From assembly GCF_037975245.1 (NCBI RefSeq), contig NC_092580.1, positions 29,351,501-29,415,500 on the forward strand: DNA of 64,000 nt, written 5' to 3'. Each line of letters begins with the position of its first letter. Position 1 is the stretch's first letter. The position numbers and the translations under genes are program-made. Below are positions 45,076-59,700 of the stretch, piece after piece. The notes under the pieces are model-generated. The model was not told where the DNA came from, ran no database searches, and was given only the letters and a program-made list of their open reading frames with translations. This DNA comes from Apostichopus japonicus. Taxonomy: Eukaryota; Echinodermata; Holothuroidea; Aspidochirotida; Stichopodidae.

Positions 45076-45617
45076 TACCGTACCTCAGTTTGGAACATTT
45101 GCTTTGGCGAATCATAATCTGAAACTTCCCCCTACCACTTACAGTGTAAAGTGTTCCCTGCCCGGGATAAAATGCATTATTAAAATGCATAGCTACATAT
45201 TGAATCCCTATTACTTAGAAAATGGAGATATTTGTCATGCACACGGCGTGAAATACAGGGGAGCCGATCTACACCGTTGCACCGCCGCGGACTGTATAGA
45301 GGATTTTAAAAGCTCACGTAAATTTAACTGAGAATTCCCAAATCTATTCTTTATCAATCTCTTCCAGCTTCGGTGAGATTCGATTAGATTAACGCAATAA
45401 CATCGACCACCAGATTACCCAGGCTTATAATTTACTACTATTATAACACTCCACGACCTTCGGCATCTTAATGAGTAACAGTATTTCCTGTTATCTTATC
45501 AATGACTAATTTTATTTTGCTTGCAAAGAGTCCGATAAATGAAGCTTCTTCGTCTCTTGGGGATGAGGACTAGGCCGCCTCAAAGTTGTAGCTCATTTAC
45601 GGCCACAACTTCCCTAC

Positions 45618-45715
45618 TGCTTACATACGCTTTCTGCAAATCCCCCCCCCCCATTCCCAACCCAAACCAAATACCCCCCCCCCCCCCAAAAAAAAAGAAG
45701 AACATGCAGGCGTTC
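45618..45715. repeat. Dispersed duplicate, copy 2
   Basis: Same ordered blocks as 44985-45075, about 630 bp apart, with longer C-runs. The A-run end could be a retroposon tail. Confidence 0.6.
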
Positions 45716-46477
45716 TAGAATGGAACGGATTAGTATATTGCGCGACTTTATGAACGTGCTGCTGGGTGTAACAGGAAAGTTGTTCTTCATTAGGGAAAAG
45801 TTGTTTATTTGTTTTTACCGACAATTATATTGGAGGGTGAAGCAACATAATTATATGCAGCTGTATATGGGCTTTGTGGCGTTGAAACACCTCTTGATTC
45901 GTTTCCCCTTACCAACCCCATTCCCGGTCCCCCGCCTGCCATATCCATATCGAAGTGCCACACATGACTGACTACTGGATCATAATACTGACTATCTCCG
46001 CCAAGCAGCTGAGATTCGCAAAATTGCGGGGAAGGACAAAGAATTGTCTGCTTCGATCCTTTGTTGTGAAACTTCCTGCTACAACTTATTCATGAAATAT
46101 TATGTCTGTATCACTGTCCTGTCGTGTTTTTTTCCGTCTGTTGTTTATCTATGTGCGTTTAGGATTATATTCACTTAGAAGGCGACTTCACGTGTACAAA
46201 GAATTAACTATATTGATACCGAATGGTCTGCTTTTGAGTCATATTTTGTTTATATGCATGATTAGCATATGTATTTTGGATGATCATATTTCAGGACTAC
46301 ATGGTGAACCCCTCTACCCATCCCATCGTCAGCATCTCAGCGTCAGCCAGCAACCTACCCAACAACCCAGCCCAGCACTCCAATAGTCACCCACTGCAGA
46401 GTACAATACGGAGGCATTCCTTCGAATAATTCTCACCCGAAATTTCATTTAACTAAAGCCGACCGAATTTACTGTAT

Positions 46478-46861
46478 GCAGTGACAAGGGCGTAGGAACC
46501 GGGGGCTGGGGGCGCCAGCCCCCCCCCAGTGAAAAATATGGAGGGGCGGAAGTATCATTCCGCCCCCCCGCTTCGCAAGTCAGAAAACCCCTTTTTCATT
46601 TCCAAATGAGAAAAAAAAATCTCATTTGGAGCACCAAATTGCATCTAAGGCCAGGTGAAAATGCAAAATTATTTACAAAATGGAGTGGGTGTGGAAGTGT
46701 GCTACATTGCACCAAATTGCATCTGAGGCCACCTGGAAATGCCAAAAAATTCCAAAGGGGAAGAGGACACCCCCTCCCCTTAGACCCCTCCCCCAGGCCG
46801 GCCATCAGTCTTCAGCCCCCCCCCCACTCAAAAGTACCTTCCTACGCCACTGTGCAGTGAC
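46478..46861. mobile_element. 368-bp hAT-like MITE with 8-bp target duplication
   Basis: The element 46486-46853 is flanked by GCAGTGAC on both sides. The inner ends share GGCGTAGGAA in inverted orientation; the left tip has lost about two bases. Next to the ends are G-run/C-run tracts as in the elements at 51099 and 30044. Confidence 0.8.
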
Positions 46862-47725
46862 ATTTTAAATAAACGCCTTTATACGCCCCCCCCCCCCCCG
46901 TCACCGAGCGGTAGGCATTTGTGATCCGTGACCACAGCTTCAACCTTCAGTTTGCACAAAGACTTTAACAAAATTGGTTCAAACTCCTCAAGCAAGCCTC
47001 GTTCTCTTTCTTGTTCCATAATCCCAAATCGTACCCTAGCTCCATGGTCCTAGCAACATGACATGACCCCTTCCCAAACTGCTCGACTACATAAAAAGTT
47101 CACTATGTTTGTGGATTAATTAACATTTGACCTATTTTGCCTAACAGGATACGAGCTGTAACAGTCTGAGTCGACTATGCAATCGGTTATTTTCATTACT
47201 AAAGATATAAATGTAGATTATGCATTGAACTGTGAGTAAAGGCACCTTCTGGATTCGTGAAAAGTCTGTTTACCATCATTTGTGATTACGCAATCACATT
47301 GACCAGGGAACGAACTACATACGTGTGATGTCACTACAAACATGAACAGATACGAGTGTATTAAGAAAGCCAGGTTGATTAATAAAATCATGTAACGAAT
47401 TCGGGAAGAAAGAAATATATTTCATGCTAAATACTTTAAAAATATTTTATATAGCGGAAAATAGTAAATTTATATAAATATTTCGTAGAAATTGTGAAAT
47501 AATAGGAGTTTAGTTTAAAGCTATAAATACTTTTCACCCGTTACAAAAATGGTATCGCGAAAAGTATTGTTTTGGTTTGCTATGAAGCTGTGCGTATCTT
47601 CTCTGTGTTATATTATATGTAGGTACTTCCTATAGAGAAAATTGCGCAGGAATCTGTTGGGCGGCCTATCACAAGATTGTAATCCGAACTTTAACATCTA
47701 TTTTGTATTGAAGAGGCAACCCAAA

Positions 47726-47778
47726 ATGTCATCGCCACCGCCTTCGAAGAAGCGTATGGATCTCGACATAATAAAACT
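47726..47778 (+). CDS. UBE2H: UBE2H exon 1
   Basis: ATG in context CCAAAATGTC; 17 codons plus two bases, donor GTATCC. The frame is open upstream to 47642 but similarity to UBE2H starts at this Met. Confidence 0.92.
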
Positions 47779-50700
47779 GTATCCTTTGGTTCATTTTAAG
47801 CATGTGAAATCGATTAGAATCCCGGCAAATACGGCCCGATTATATTTCGCTTGTTTAGCAAGAAAGCATACGGCTGTACACGTATTGTAGCATATATAGC
47901 CTATGTATTCCCGGCGATGATGACAGAACAGCTGATTTGGCACGGAATCAATGTTAGGTGTTGATCTTTTACGTTGGTCTTATTAAACCGTATGCTTTCC
48001 CCTACGGGTACAAGGCTAGGATAGTTCATATTAAAATTGTCTATGACAATAAGTTGATTAACCTGTGATCGCGTTCAATACTAAAATCAGAATATTAGCG
48101 TTAGGCTTACTTGAAGGTATATTTTATAGTAATGAACTCTTGTTTTGGTTCTTCTTTATAGTGTTAGGCCTTACTTAGGTTAGTTGCCATTAGGCTAGAC
48201 TTGTACTGAAAGTTTACTGTTGAAAAGTAATTTGGAGAGTCCCGTGCTAACCATTCCTGAGCTAAAGGGTTAGGATTATTATTTAATGTACCTCACAACC
48301 ATGGCAATCCACACACCACACCAACAGTCTACCAGCATTTGAGGAGTAGAACTTGATTCAATACATCTTTTTTTCTTCTTCAATCTCATATTTATGAAAC
48401 TATTGGATCTTGTGACATCTGTCCATCAGTCACAATGAAGTATCCAAACGTATATTTGAGGCTGGCAACTCTGTTAGGCTTAATTGGGTGAGTCCACACC
48501 ATAATAGCTACTCATGATGCAGAGTAGATTAGAGGTGCCCTGTCTTTTGTCGCTGACACTAACGACTTCATTGTTCCCTATTTTGTGTGCACTTTTACCT
48601 TTTTAAGGTTGCAGCCTGTTGAAAAATGTGGATATAGTTTATGTAGTTCTCAGATTCAATGGCCCTGGCATAACACAGTGATGGTTGCCATACATTGTTT
48701 GCAGTAAAAGTTTGCAACATCACAGGTTGGTAAAGCCTACAAGGAACCACCAAGTACTTTGACGTAACAATGTTTTTGTTAGTTATGTGCTTCATAAAAA
48801 CAGCATTTGAGATTTGGTCAACCAATTCACATACAAACGTATGGTCGAACTTTGCAAAGATATATATACAGTCTCTAGAGGGGGGTAGGATTGCTGTTAA
48901 AGGGTGTGAAGATTTGGGCAAAAAGAAACGTCTAATGCCGGTAATCTGACCTAGTTTCGAAAGAGGTTTAACAGAAGTGTTAAACACCACCATCGATCCC
49001 AGAAAATACACACACAGCTTGCTACCGTCGGTAATTAGACACTAGTGTACAGTCAGTACATACAGCTGCGGTCAAATACCCACAGCACAGTAAACAAACG
49101 ATACAGCGATGGACATCTCAGGTCCAGCTAAAGATAACAAGGTATCACGTTTCATTACTGTCTGCATTTTGTAGGGGGACAAACAAAACGTCACTTGCAA
49201 GCAACAGAAAGTTAACTTTTTCAGACGGCCGCACACGGTTTGGGGCGAGTCTTCAATGCCTTTAATAACCCCTATAGTCATTAATGCATTACAAGCAAAT
49301 CCTAGTTCCTTCACATAATGTGGGGACTTCTAGGATGGTTTGGGCTTCAAACTTTCTGTAAATGCAAACACTTGATTATAAATTATGAAAGAACTTCATT
49401 GATCATTACTCTAGACTGAGAGGGATAGTATTACTCAATTTAATACCCAAGCATGCAGCATCCAATTTGATGCGTTTCCTGGTCGTGTAGTTCTTGAACA
49501 TAGCTGTGTAATCTCTTCCTTAAGTTGGACTCTATTCCTGTACAATCTCTGCAAACCTTTGGATAGTCACAGATTCCTGATCTAATGAGTTGATAATATT
49601 ACTAAATATCAATGGTCTATATGATTGAATTGAGCTTCTTTCTACATATGAAAAAAACTTGGAATTCTTCAAGGACCAGTAGACATAAATAAGAAAATAT
49701 GTCAAATTAGATGAATTCGGAAAAGTATCACCTTTACCAATAACGTGTTAGGTTTTCACAATCACTCTGATAAAAATACTGTATGTATCTGTACATGAAG
49801 TTCTATTTCAATGCATATTTGTCAATAGTAGTGGACACATGTGTCAAAACCAATTGTTGAAGAACTGCAACACACATTTATGAAATTATCAGATAAGGAG
49901 TTCTTACAAATTCAGTCTACCAACATTGCTAACAAGATGTATTAGTTGTTGCCTTGAGGGAGACGGGTCCACGCACACACCCAGCTAGTTTATGAAGTTT
50001 GTAGAAGTTGAACAAGATGTGAGAAATACTGTAAACATATTTTCAAGACCTGTTTGAGTCTATGCTCCATGCAAATACTAAACTGCTCTGACTCTGCAGG
50101 TCACATTCTTAAATGTTTGTTCGATCATGGTCCACAACAAGTTTTCTAAATGCACCCGTTTATATTCTCTACTCACTGTACTGTATACAAGCTCTTTGCA
50201 AAGCTTTGATCACTGCAATACTTTTGCTGCGGAACGAGTACTAAAGACTGATCAGCTTATCAGATAGTGAATATGCATAAATCTGAATGCTACTTTTAAG
50301 TCCTTTTGTCACATTTTTGTAAAGATACTAACATATGTATACCAGTGGATGTAATGATATTTTAGGAACTTTCAAAGGTTAATGACCGCATTCTTGTGAA
50401 TGCTATAAATTTGCACAGTACTTTTAGAATCATTTGGGTACGGTAACAATTACACTAAGTGCGGTCCATCTTTGGTTTGGTTTACATATGTTCACTCTAC
50501 AATTTTCTTTGTCCAACTTTACCACCAATAAGCTAACCAATATGCATCAATGGTGGGGAGGGGGGGGGTGAGAGGGAAGGGGGAAATGGTAGGAAGTGGG
50601 TATTTCCATGTCTTTTTAGTGCATATATATACATTAAAATTCCGAGAGGTTTTAATGATATTGCTTGAATGGGAATGGGCTTGAATGTATACAGAGAGAG

Positions 50701-53700
50701 CTAGAAGTGATTGCACATTTAGTTCTAGGGAGGGTTGGATGGGTATCCATCATTTGATTTTTAAGTTTGCATGTTTGTTTCGCATACACTTAAACAAGAT
50801 TTCAACGTGAGTATTTGCAGATAACACACTCTACTGGATATGCTGTTCAGAATGTTGAAGATTTTCTTCTTCTTTCCTTGTTTTTTTGGATGACCAACTC
50901 TTCCGAATTCAGACAACCTTTATTAAAGTACAGGTGTTCTAGGAATGACCTAGCAAATTTGATAGTCCTGAAAGTAAATTTTGGTCGTCTCAGATGATCG
51001 GATTTGTACAGGTAAAGTCGACCCTGAGTACAGTCATTGTATCAGTGGCATACAGTTGGTGCTGGGTAGACATTAGGGAAAATGCATCTAGGTATAAACA
51101 TAGGTAGGAGGCGGGGGGCTGGGGGGGCTGCAGCCCCCCCAACCAATTATTTTGTGAAAATTCGGGCAATATGCTGAGAATTTTTCGGGCACCCACTGGA
51201 AGAATAATAATTTGCAGTGTGTTTTTCATTTTTTTTTGGTGAAAATTCGGGCAATATGCTGAGAATTTTTTTGAGCACCTACTGAAAGAAGAATAATTTG
51301 CAGTGTGTTTTTCAAATTTTTTGGTGAAAATTCGGGCAATATGCTGAGAATTTTTTTCGGGCACCTACTGAAAGAATAATAATTTGCAGTGTGTTTTTCA
51401 ATTTTTTGGGTGAAACTTTGGGCAATATGCTGAGAATTTTTCGGGCACCTACCAGTGGCGGAGCGTCCATACAGTCAGAGGGGGCGGATGCCCCCCTGAC
51501 GGACTCAAATGGACTGCTGGCGCCCTTTTCAGCTTTTTACCACTTTCTACTTATTCGAGATTATTGACTTTTTTATTGCGCTCTCAAATACCTATTGACA
51601 TAAATTTTGTTGGTGCAATTTTCTGACAAATGGCGATGACACCTATTTATTCTTCGTTTATCTGCAAATTAGCTAGGCCTGGAAAGGGTCATTTCCGGCG
51701 ATCTAAGGAGTATCTTTACTCAAAAAATATGTGTACGCTCCGCGCCAACCTTAGGTGGCGCTCCGCTTAGATAGTGTCGAAAGTGCCCCTACAGACCATT
51801 CTCTCCCCCCTGACCAATACCCCTAGCTCCGCCACTGGCACCTACTGAAAGAAGAAGAATTTGCAATGTGTTTTTTCAATAGTTAAACTTATATTATTAT
51901 CATTATTGTTGTAAGGACTTCCCCAATAATTATAACCAATATGGAAGGGTAATAACACGAAAAATGATTTTATGTTATTGGCATGTGATGTAATAAGCGA
52001 TGAATGCCTATATGATATGCACATTAACATGTGGAACGCGCGCGAAGCGTGCAAAAAATTTTGGTTATATTTTTCGGGCAAGTCGTTACAGCCCCCCCAA
52101 ATCAAATGAGGCTCCTACGCCTATGGGTATAAATGTGACAGTACTTTCTGAAATGTACAGTATCATAAAGCACAGCTTGTGTCCCTACAGAATGTGAATG
52201 CAGAAAACGAAAAGAAGAGATGAGTATGATAATATGCAAGATACTGAAATCTAAATCTGCCATCGTCACCTAGGAAACCCTTCAAAAACTCTTTTCACTG
52301 TAGTGGACTGTTGGCACATGAGAATGTACACTTACATATCAAGCCTCTCAACTTGGATACAGTTTTCAGAGACTTAAAATGACATGTTGAATGATTGCTT
52401 CCATTGTTGCTTTGGTGCTCCTATGACAGTTTTTTGTCAGTGTCTTTTTGTCAGTGATCCAGCCAAAAAGTTGTTGTCTACCATCCACATGTATTCCACG
52501 GAACATAGGACACCGCTTTAACTTCTCTCTAGTGGATAAGCAGTTTGCTAACAGTTTTATTTTATTTTTATTTTTATTTCATACAAGCAGCGAGGGAAAT
52601 TACTGTATTTGTACATGAGAAAGAATAAACAAGAACTGCATGGGAAATTGTAACAAAGTTTTGGAAATGAGTAAACGTAATTAGACATGTACTGCTGCAG
52701 TATTGTTGTTTCGGAGCTCAGTTGTGCCATGAAAATCTTTCTCTTTCAAGATTAAGCTGAATTTTAGAGGATTGCTTTGACATGGCTTTGCTCTTGATAG
52801 TTCTTTGTGATTGAGCAATCACTGTTAAAACATGCAAACATTAATTTGATCTGATTTTACACAGTAAGTCCATGCAGGCTTAAGGTGAGTGATATCACAA
52901 TTAGCCAATGTCAGTGTAAAGCAAACTAATTATCTCAACTATGTACTGAGCACTGTACATTACTACTTACAGTGCTATACTGTACCTAGCAATATAAGCA
53001 ATGTTTACTGTCCTCTGTGCAAATCTGAATCATTTAGCAAAAATCTTGATAGTATTTAAGTAATTGGTATTCTTTCTTTTGTGCTTGCTTGAAATTTAAT
53101 CGACCAGACTCAGTGTCTCCATGACAGCCTAATGGATAGATACACTATCTACAGTATGAGCTTAAATGACAAAAAAAAAAAAAGAGAGAAAATGAAATGT
53201 CTTCAAAATGCTGATTGTCAAAAAGAGGGAACAAGATTGTAGTTGCTGGTAGATGTACTAGGTTATCAGCTTGAAGGAGTGCTTATTACTATAGTACCTG
53301 TGAAGATTAAGATGAAACAGTGCAGATATTATCAATGTTCAGGTACTGAAAAATTGTACAAGCATTTAGCATACAAAAGGTATCACTCTTTTCTTTCAAA
53401 CCCTCTGTATGCATTGTAGTTAATAATTGGGGCAGCTGTGTCATAAATTTGCTTTTAATTTCAAGGTGATTCGGAATGTTAATTAAGCAAAATGCGTTGA
53501 GACTTGCATCTAAAATAACTGTGGCCATGAATACAATTACTATTGAAATCACTGCACCATGGTATTGCCTTTTTGGTTTCGATGATAATCGTAACCTTTG
53601 CATTCATGATGGCGTGTGTGTGTGTATGTGTGTGAGTGCCTTTGTGACGCCCAGCTTGTACACATAGGCGTAGGAGGCGGGGGGCTGGGGGGCTGCAGCC

Positions 53701-56700
53701 CCCCAACCAATTATTTTTGTGAAAATTCGGGCAATATGCTGAGAATTTTTCGGGCACCTACTGGAAGAATAATAATTTGCAGTGTGTTTTTCATTGTTTT
53801 TTGGTGAAAATTCGGCAATATGCTGAGAATTTTTCTGGCATCTACTGAAAGAATAATAATTTGCAATGTGTTTTTTCAATTTTTTGGTGAAAATTCGGGC
53901 AATATGCTGAGAATTTTTTCGGGCACCTTCCAGTGGCAGAGCGTCCATACAATTTTCTGACAAATAGCGATGACACCTATTTATTCTTCGTTTATCTGCA
54001 AATTAGCTAGGTCTGGAAAGGGTCATTTCCAGCGATCTAGGGAGTATCTTTACTCAAAAAATTTCTGTACGCTCCGCGCCAACCTTAGGTGGCGCTCCGC
54101 TTAGATAGTGTCGAGAGCGCCCCTACAGACCATTCTCTCCCTCCTGACCAATACCCCTAGCTCCGCCACTGGCACCTACTGAAAGAAGAAGAATTTGCAA
54201 TGTGTTTTTCAATAGTTAAACTTATGTTATTATCATTATTGTTGTAACGACTTCCCCAATAATTATAACCAATATGGAAGGGTAATAAGACGAAAATGAT
54301 TTTATGTTATTGGCATGTGATGTAATAAGCGATGAATGCCTATATGATATGCACATTACAACATGTGGAATGCGCGCGGAGCGCGCAAAAAAATTTGGTT
54401 ATATTTTTCGGGCAAGTCGTTACAGCCCCCCCAAATCAAATGAGGCTCCTACGCCTATGCTTGTACACACGAAATCTCAAGAAGGGAAGGTCAGAACAAT
54501 ATATTGTTTGTAGAGGTACCACATTGTGTGCAAGAAGACTATTGTTTTTGGTGGATGTCAAAGGTCATTTGGTGTCATTAGGGGTCAAATCTCAAAAAAA
54601 ATCTCAAGAAGGGAAGGTCAGACCAATTTCATATTTGTTGTGTAGAAGTACCACATTGTGTAAAAGGAACCTATTGTTTTTGGTGGAGGGAATAGGTCAT
54701 TAGGGGTCATCAGAGGTCAAATCTTAAAACCATTGTAAATATGTACACCCTCATGTTACATTTGGTCAGATTCATGAAACAAACTGCTAATGTTACATCA
54801 TCGAATCCAAAATGCATTTTTGCATTCTGGTTTATACTGCCAATATGTTCCACACATGAATTACAAATTGTCTCCAAATAGGTGGAAACCAGCCACAACG
54901 AAAGAAGACGTATTACCATATAGATAGTGTGGAAGTTAAATACTAAACCTAGATCAGAATTTGTTGTGCCTGGAATATCCACTGACTGCATTATATCATG
55001 AATAATGATATTAAGAATGCTGCAATTAAAGATGGTGGCAATTTCAAGCTCTCAAATGTATATATACAGTAGATCCCTGGTATTGAAACTTCTTTTTGTT
55101 TTGTGACCCTTCATCCCTATGGCAACCCTCCAGTGGTGGATTTTGCGGAGTGAGAAAGGGATCTTTGGGAGGAGGGATCACCCTCTCCTTTGCAAAATTT
55201 TGATTTATGATTAAAGGGTCTTGTGAAGAAATTTATGTTCAAGATATTTCCAAAAAATTTTCTTCTCACAAGTATAAGCAATATCTGCTTTCTTCCAAAT
55301 TTTATGGCTAGCTTCCAAAATGTTTTTGGGGACCCTAAAAATGGTCACAACCTCTATGGTGAATACCAATGCTGTAGATTTAGCAATTAAATACTGGGAT
55401 GATATTGTTATTCAAGAAAACAAACGATAGGTTGAACTCTACAAATTGACTTCAATGCTCCTCTCTTAACAGTCTCCAGACTTACTTCTATCCACATTTA
55501 CCTAAAACCTACTTTCTGGTTAGAATTTTTACACTGCACCCTCAATACTACAACCAAGACCCTGCCCACTCAATCATCATTCCATTTGTTGATACATAAA
55601 GATGTTCACCTTTTATTGTCTTCATGGAATACGTATGTCAGGAGATAAGTGCTGGCATATGTCGTCCAATTTACAAAGTCACAAATGACTTTTAGTAAAT
55701 CTTGTGTTAGAGAAAATCGTTGATTGATTATTTAATTAGGAAGATAATGCCTTTTCAGGGTAAATAGGAATCTTCCAAAGATATTTGTTTACCATTAGAA
55801 AGCCAATTTGAAGGTTATTTCAACCAACAGCAGCAATGCATCCAACAGAACTTAAAGTTTTTGTGCTGTTTATAAGTAACAACGACTTCACAAATACAGA
55901 CTACAGTAATTCACAACAGTTGACATCACCTCTCATTGAATGAATGAAATGACCTCTCATTGCATATATATAGCATGTTTACAGTCATTTGAAACAAAGC
56001 CAAACCTCATTGTTATTCAAGGGTTTGATACTTCAACCAAAATGACGGGTCCAGGTTCTTCAGGATTTTCATAAACAAATTTCATAATTCATTCAACAAT
56101 ACATTATGAACTACAAGTCTATGCTTTATTAAGTTTTATCAAACATTAACTTTCTCTTTGTCAACTAGACCCACTGTGAGACTCAGCTGTGCTAAGATCT
56201 GATTTCATGGAATCTCTCTTTAAAGTCCCATTCCCTGGAACAATGTACTGTATGGAAGGTTTTGAAATAACCTACCAAATTTGGCATCAGTCATATAATG
56301 TACTGTACAATGTGTAGCTAAAACGCCAACAGTAGTACTGTACAGGTACGTACTTGACATGCAGCTATATATTTGTATGGACAAACTTCACTGGAATCAG
56401 ACCACCACCGTGACTGACCAAGTGAAATGAAACAGAAAGCTTTAAATCATATCCTGTACTGTATGTACAGTACGCAACTGTAGTTCAAGCTGGGTTTGTT
56501 TTCACAGTTTCAAGAAACTAGGCCTATAATTTGACTTGCGAGTTTCAGCTGTTACTTAGCCAAATTTGATTGTCTTTATTGATGGATTGTACAATTTAGT
56601 ATGTTTGCTTATCTGAATAAGAAATAAAAAAGACCAAACTAGGCTCATGCAGTAGGTTATTTAGTCTTCTGTTTATTACTACATAAATGCCAAATTGTCA

Positions 56701-59700
56701 GTTATCATATTACACATTTAACATTTTAAAAGCTATTGTGTTCTTTCATTTGCTATTGTACAGTACAGTGCTACTACTGTAAGTGTCATTAATTACTACT
56801 ACCACTATGAATGGTTCTATTGGCTATTATAGTTGGTTGTATTGTTATCATCAACCTGTAATATTGTATTGTTTTGTGAAAGTGGTTTATTGAAAAACGA
56901 ATGAATTTACTCTTTGGAAAGGTAGTAAAGTCCTATGATTCATTCTTAGTAATAAAGTGTTAAAACCAATACACCAAGTACAGTAGAATGGTAATTTTAA
57001 TTATAATTGGTTTATTGTAAGGATGTGTTCTTGTAGTTTAGTGTTTACCATCTACTGTTATTCGTTTATGTGTTAGTAAGGGATAATTGGTTAAGTGTTA
57101 GTAACTGTTACAGCATTCATCTAGTGTTAGTAAGTGACACACATATGGTGTCTAGTAAGTGTGCAGGGAATAATTTATTTATCCGGTGTCCAATTGCAAA
57201 AGTGCTATGCAAAATGGTCAAATTGCTATACAAGTGCAAAAATGTATCTGCAGTTTTTTTAACACAGGAAACATACAGTATTTTATAAGAGTCTGAGACC
57301 AGAATCAGAGTCTTCAAAAGTGCTACACAAAATCAGAACACTAAATTATACCCTGAAGTGTTATTCAATTTCCATCGAACAAGACTTTGTTTTTGCAATG
57401 GATATACGTGTACAGCTGTTAGTTGTACACCAAACGTCCATGCAAAATAGTGAGGTAATAAAATTTAGATTAGAATTGATTTATCTGACATGTTATGACA
57501 GCAGTGAATTATTTTAGTTAAAATATTGAATGCTGATGTTGATAATACCCATTGGATGAGTACAGTAGTAGACTGTAGAAAGATACATAGTTACTGTATA
57601 TTGATTTATGAAGTCTTCAATTGTTTTTCCCTGTGGAAATAAGTTTTTACTAAATTGGTATAAAGAAGAGTGTTACTGTACCCATTATCCCCCCCCCCCT
57701 TCCCCCTTCCCAAACATGCAATATACTAGTGAGGAACATGACGTTCAGAATTCAATATATCTGACACATTATGACAACACTGATCAACTTACATTATATT
57801 GATGCTGAGGTTCATAATGCCCATGGGATGACTAGTTGAATTAAAAGTGTACATTATAATATAAAAATGGATAAACTTTATGATTCGTTCAGTTTGTGAT
57901 CAATTCTATTCCCATCGAAATGTTGCTGTTGTTATACAAAATAACTTTTACCTTTTTCCTACACAAGTGAGGAAAAAAATTCAGATTAAAATTCATATCT
58001 AACACATTATGACATCATCGATCAAGTTTTATGAAACTCAACTACACCATACTGACAAGTTATAAATAGCTTTCCTTGGTTTTAAATTCAGCTAGGTGGG
58101 GTGGGAGGGAGGCGGGGGGGGGGGATACAGCAGTTACTAACAATCTTTTTTTCCCTCTTATTTATTAATGTTGAAAGCAGTATTCCCATCTATATGAAAC
58201 TGAATTGCTGAAGTTGATAATGGCATTGTTACAATTTTGAGTGTACCAAACGGACTGTTTCCCTTTTATTTCAGACTTCTGTATGCAATTGACAAAAACA
58301 AAGTTGTGTGGACATTGTAACATGAATGCAAAAATATGAAGCTTTATCTTTATGTGCTGTCTTGGTGATATCATTGGAAAAACTCAGCACATGCTCCTTT
58401 AGAATCATGTATAACTTGGAATGAACATTTATACTGCGTAGTGAAAGCATTTGAGCTATGTTTTATGGTAGAGCAGCCTCCCTTATATTTTCTTGTCTAT
58501 TACATGTATAATTGCTCAGGGCATTAGCATTACAAAGCATGTTTATTTTTAATGAACAAAAGAAATTGATATTTCTTAAAACTAAAACGGTAGCCATTGG
58601 CAGACATTCTATTGTGTGCTGTGTTACACATCTTGTGTATAAATTGCAAGAGAATTTATATAATAATATATAATTTATAAATGTATTATTCATCCAATTT
58701 AAGGGTACCTTGAAATTCCTGTTCAAACACTTTCATTTTATTAGAACCGGATGCAATTCTTTATCATTGCTTTCATTTTCGTTGTTTTTTTTGGGGGCGA
58801 TATTTTTGAATTCCTTAACATCATTGCCCATTAGGATTAACCACAACCATGAAGTGACTATTCTAAACGGTCTGAACGAACTAATGGTAAAGTTTCACGG
58901 ACCAAAGGGGAGTAAGTATATCTTTTACTTTTGTCTTTTTCTAAGCCACGGTAAAGTTTTGCAAGGAATCGATTCTCTGTGTTCATTTGGCAGTCCAATT
59001 TCATGCCTAGAGAGTAGCACTTGTATTTAAACCAAACTGTTATTTATTAACCTTCTGTGTACAATGTCATATAAAATTCTAAACAATGCAATCCTAGATC
59101 ACACATACACTGTCTGTACAGTATGTGTTTAACACAGTACTGTATCTGTATTTTGGAGGTCTGGTTTTATATCTGCCTATATTTACCCATATTCAACAAT
59201 ATCGATTATCTACGTTTTAAAGTTCTCATCTAGCAGTCTATAATATTGCCTCCTGATATGGTCAAGATAGTTTTTCTTAATTATGAGCAGTTATTGATGA
59301 GTTTCTCACACAGGGCCATTCTTTATTCACATCTGCTTTAAGTATTCATACTAAAATTTCTAATTTTGCAGAACATTAAAGGGGTTATAAAAGAAAACCC
59401 TTTTGTGTTTGTAATACAAGTTAAAGCAAACTATGAGTACTGTGTGTTTAATGTTACAATATTTCTTTGGTTGACTAATCGGACACAGCCTCCTGGGGAA
59501 GAGGTCTGTAGGGGGTGGGGGGATAGGGGTTCCCCTTGTCCTTTGGTAGAAGAATTTTGGATTTTAATGAGGTCTACATACTAAATGGTGGCGTAGTTAC
59601 AGTACCGGTTTAAAATTTTCATTTTTACCAGAATTTTTCTAGGCAAAAAGGTTGACACTATTGCCAGCTGTTATTTCTGAAGATTAAAAAAACACAAGTA

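Larger units (their letters stand above)
39967..47725. other. ZC3HC1-UBE2H intergenic region
   Basis: It contains the ZC3HC1 3' UTR (AATAAA candidates at 40719-40724 and near 41234), several repeats listed separately and the UBE2H promoter. No further conserved coding segment was seen. The short frames at 43745-44266, 45720-45971 and 46102-46386 show no domain. Confidence 0.6.

Noticed and set aside
48595-49314. Two minus-strand frames of 138 and 80 codons
   Set aside because: Both fall largely within or beside the 361-bp TTAA element, whose other copy has an equivalent spurious frame in a ZC3HC1 intron.
50990-54703. Repeated frames with [11 protein letters not shown]- or [11 protein letters not shown]-like peptides
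   Set aside because: They come from the 83-bp units of the composite hAT-like elements. They shift frame between copies and have no transposase motif.
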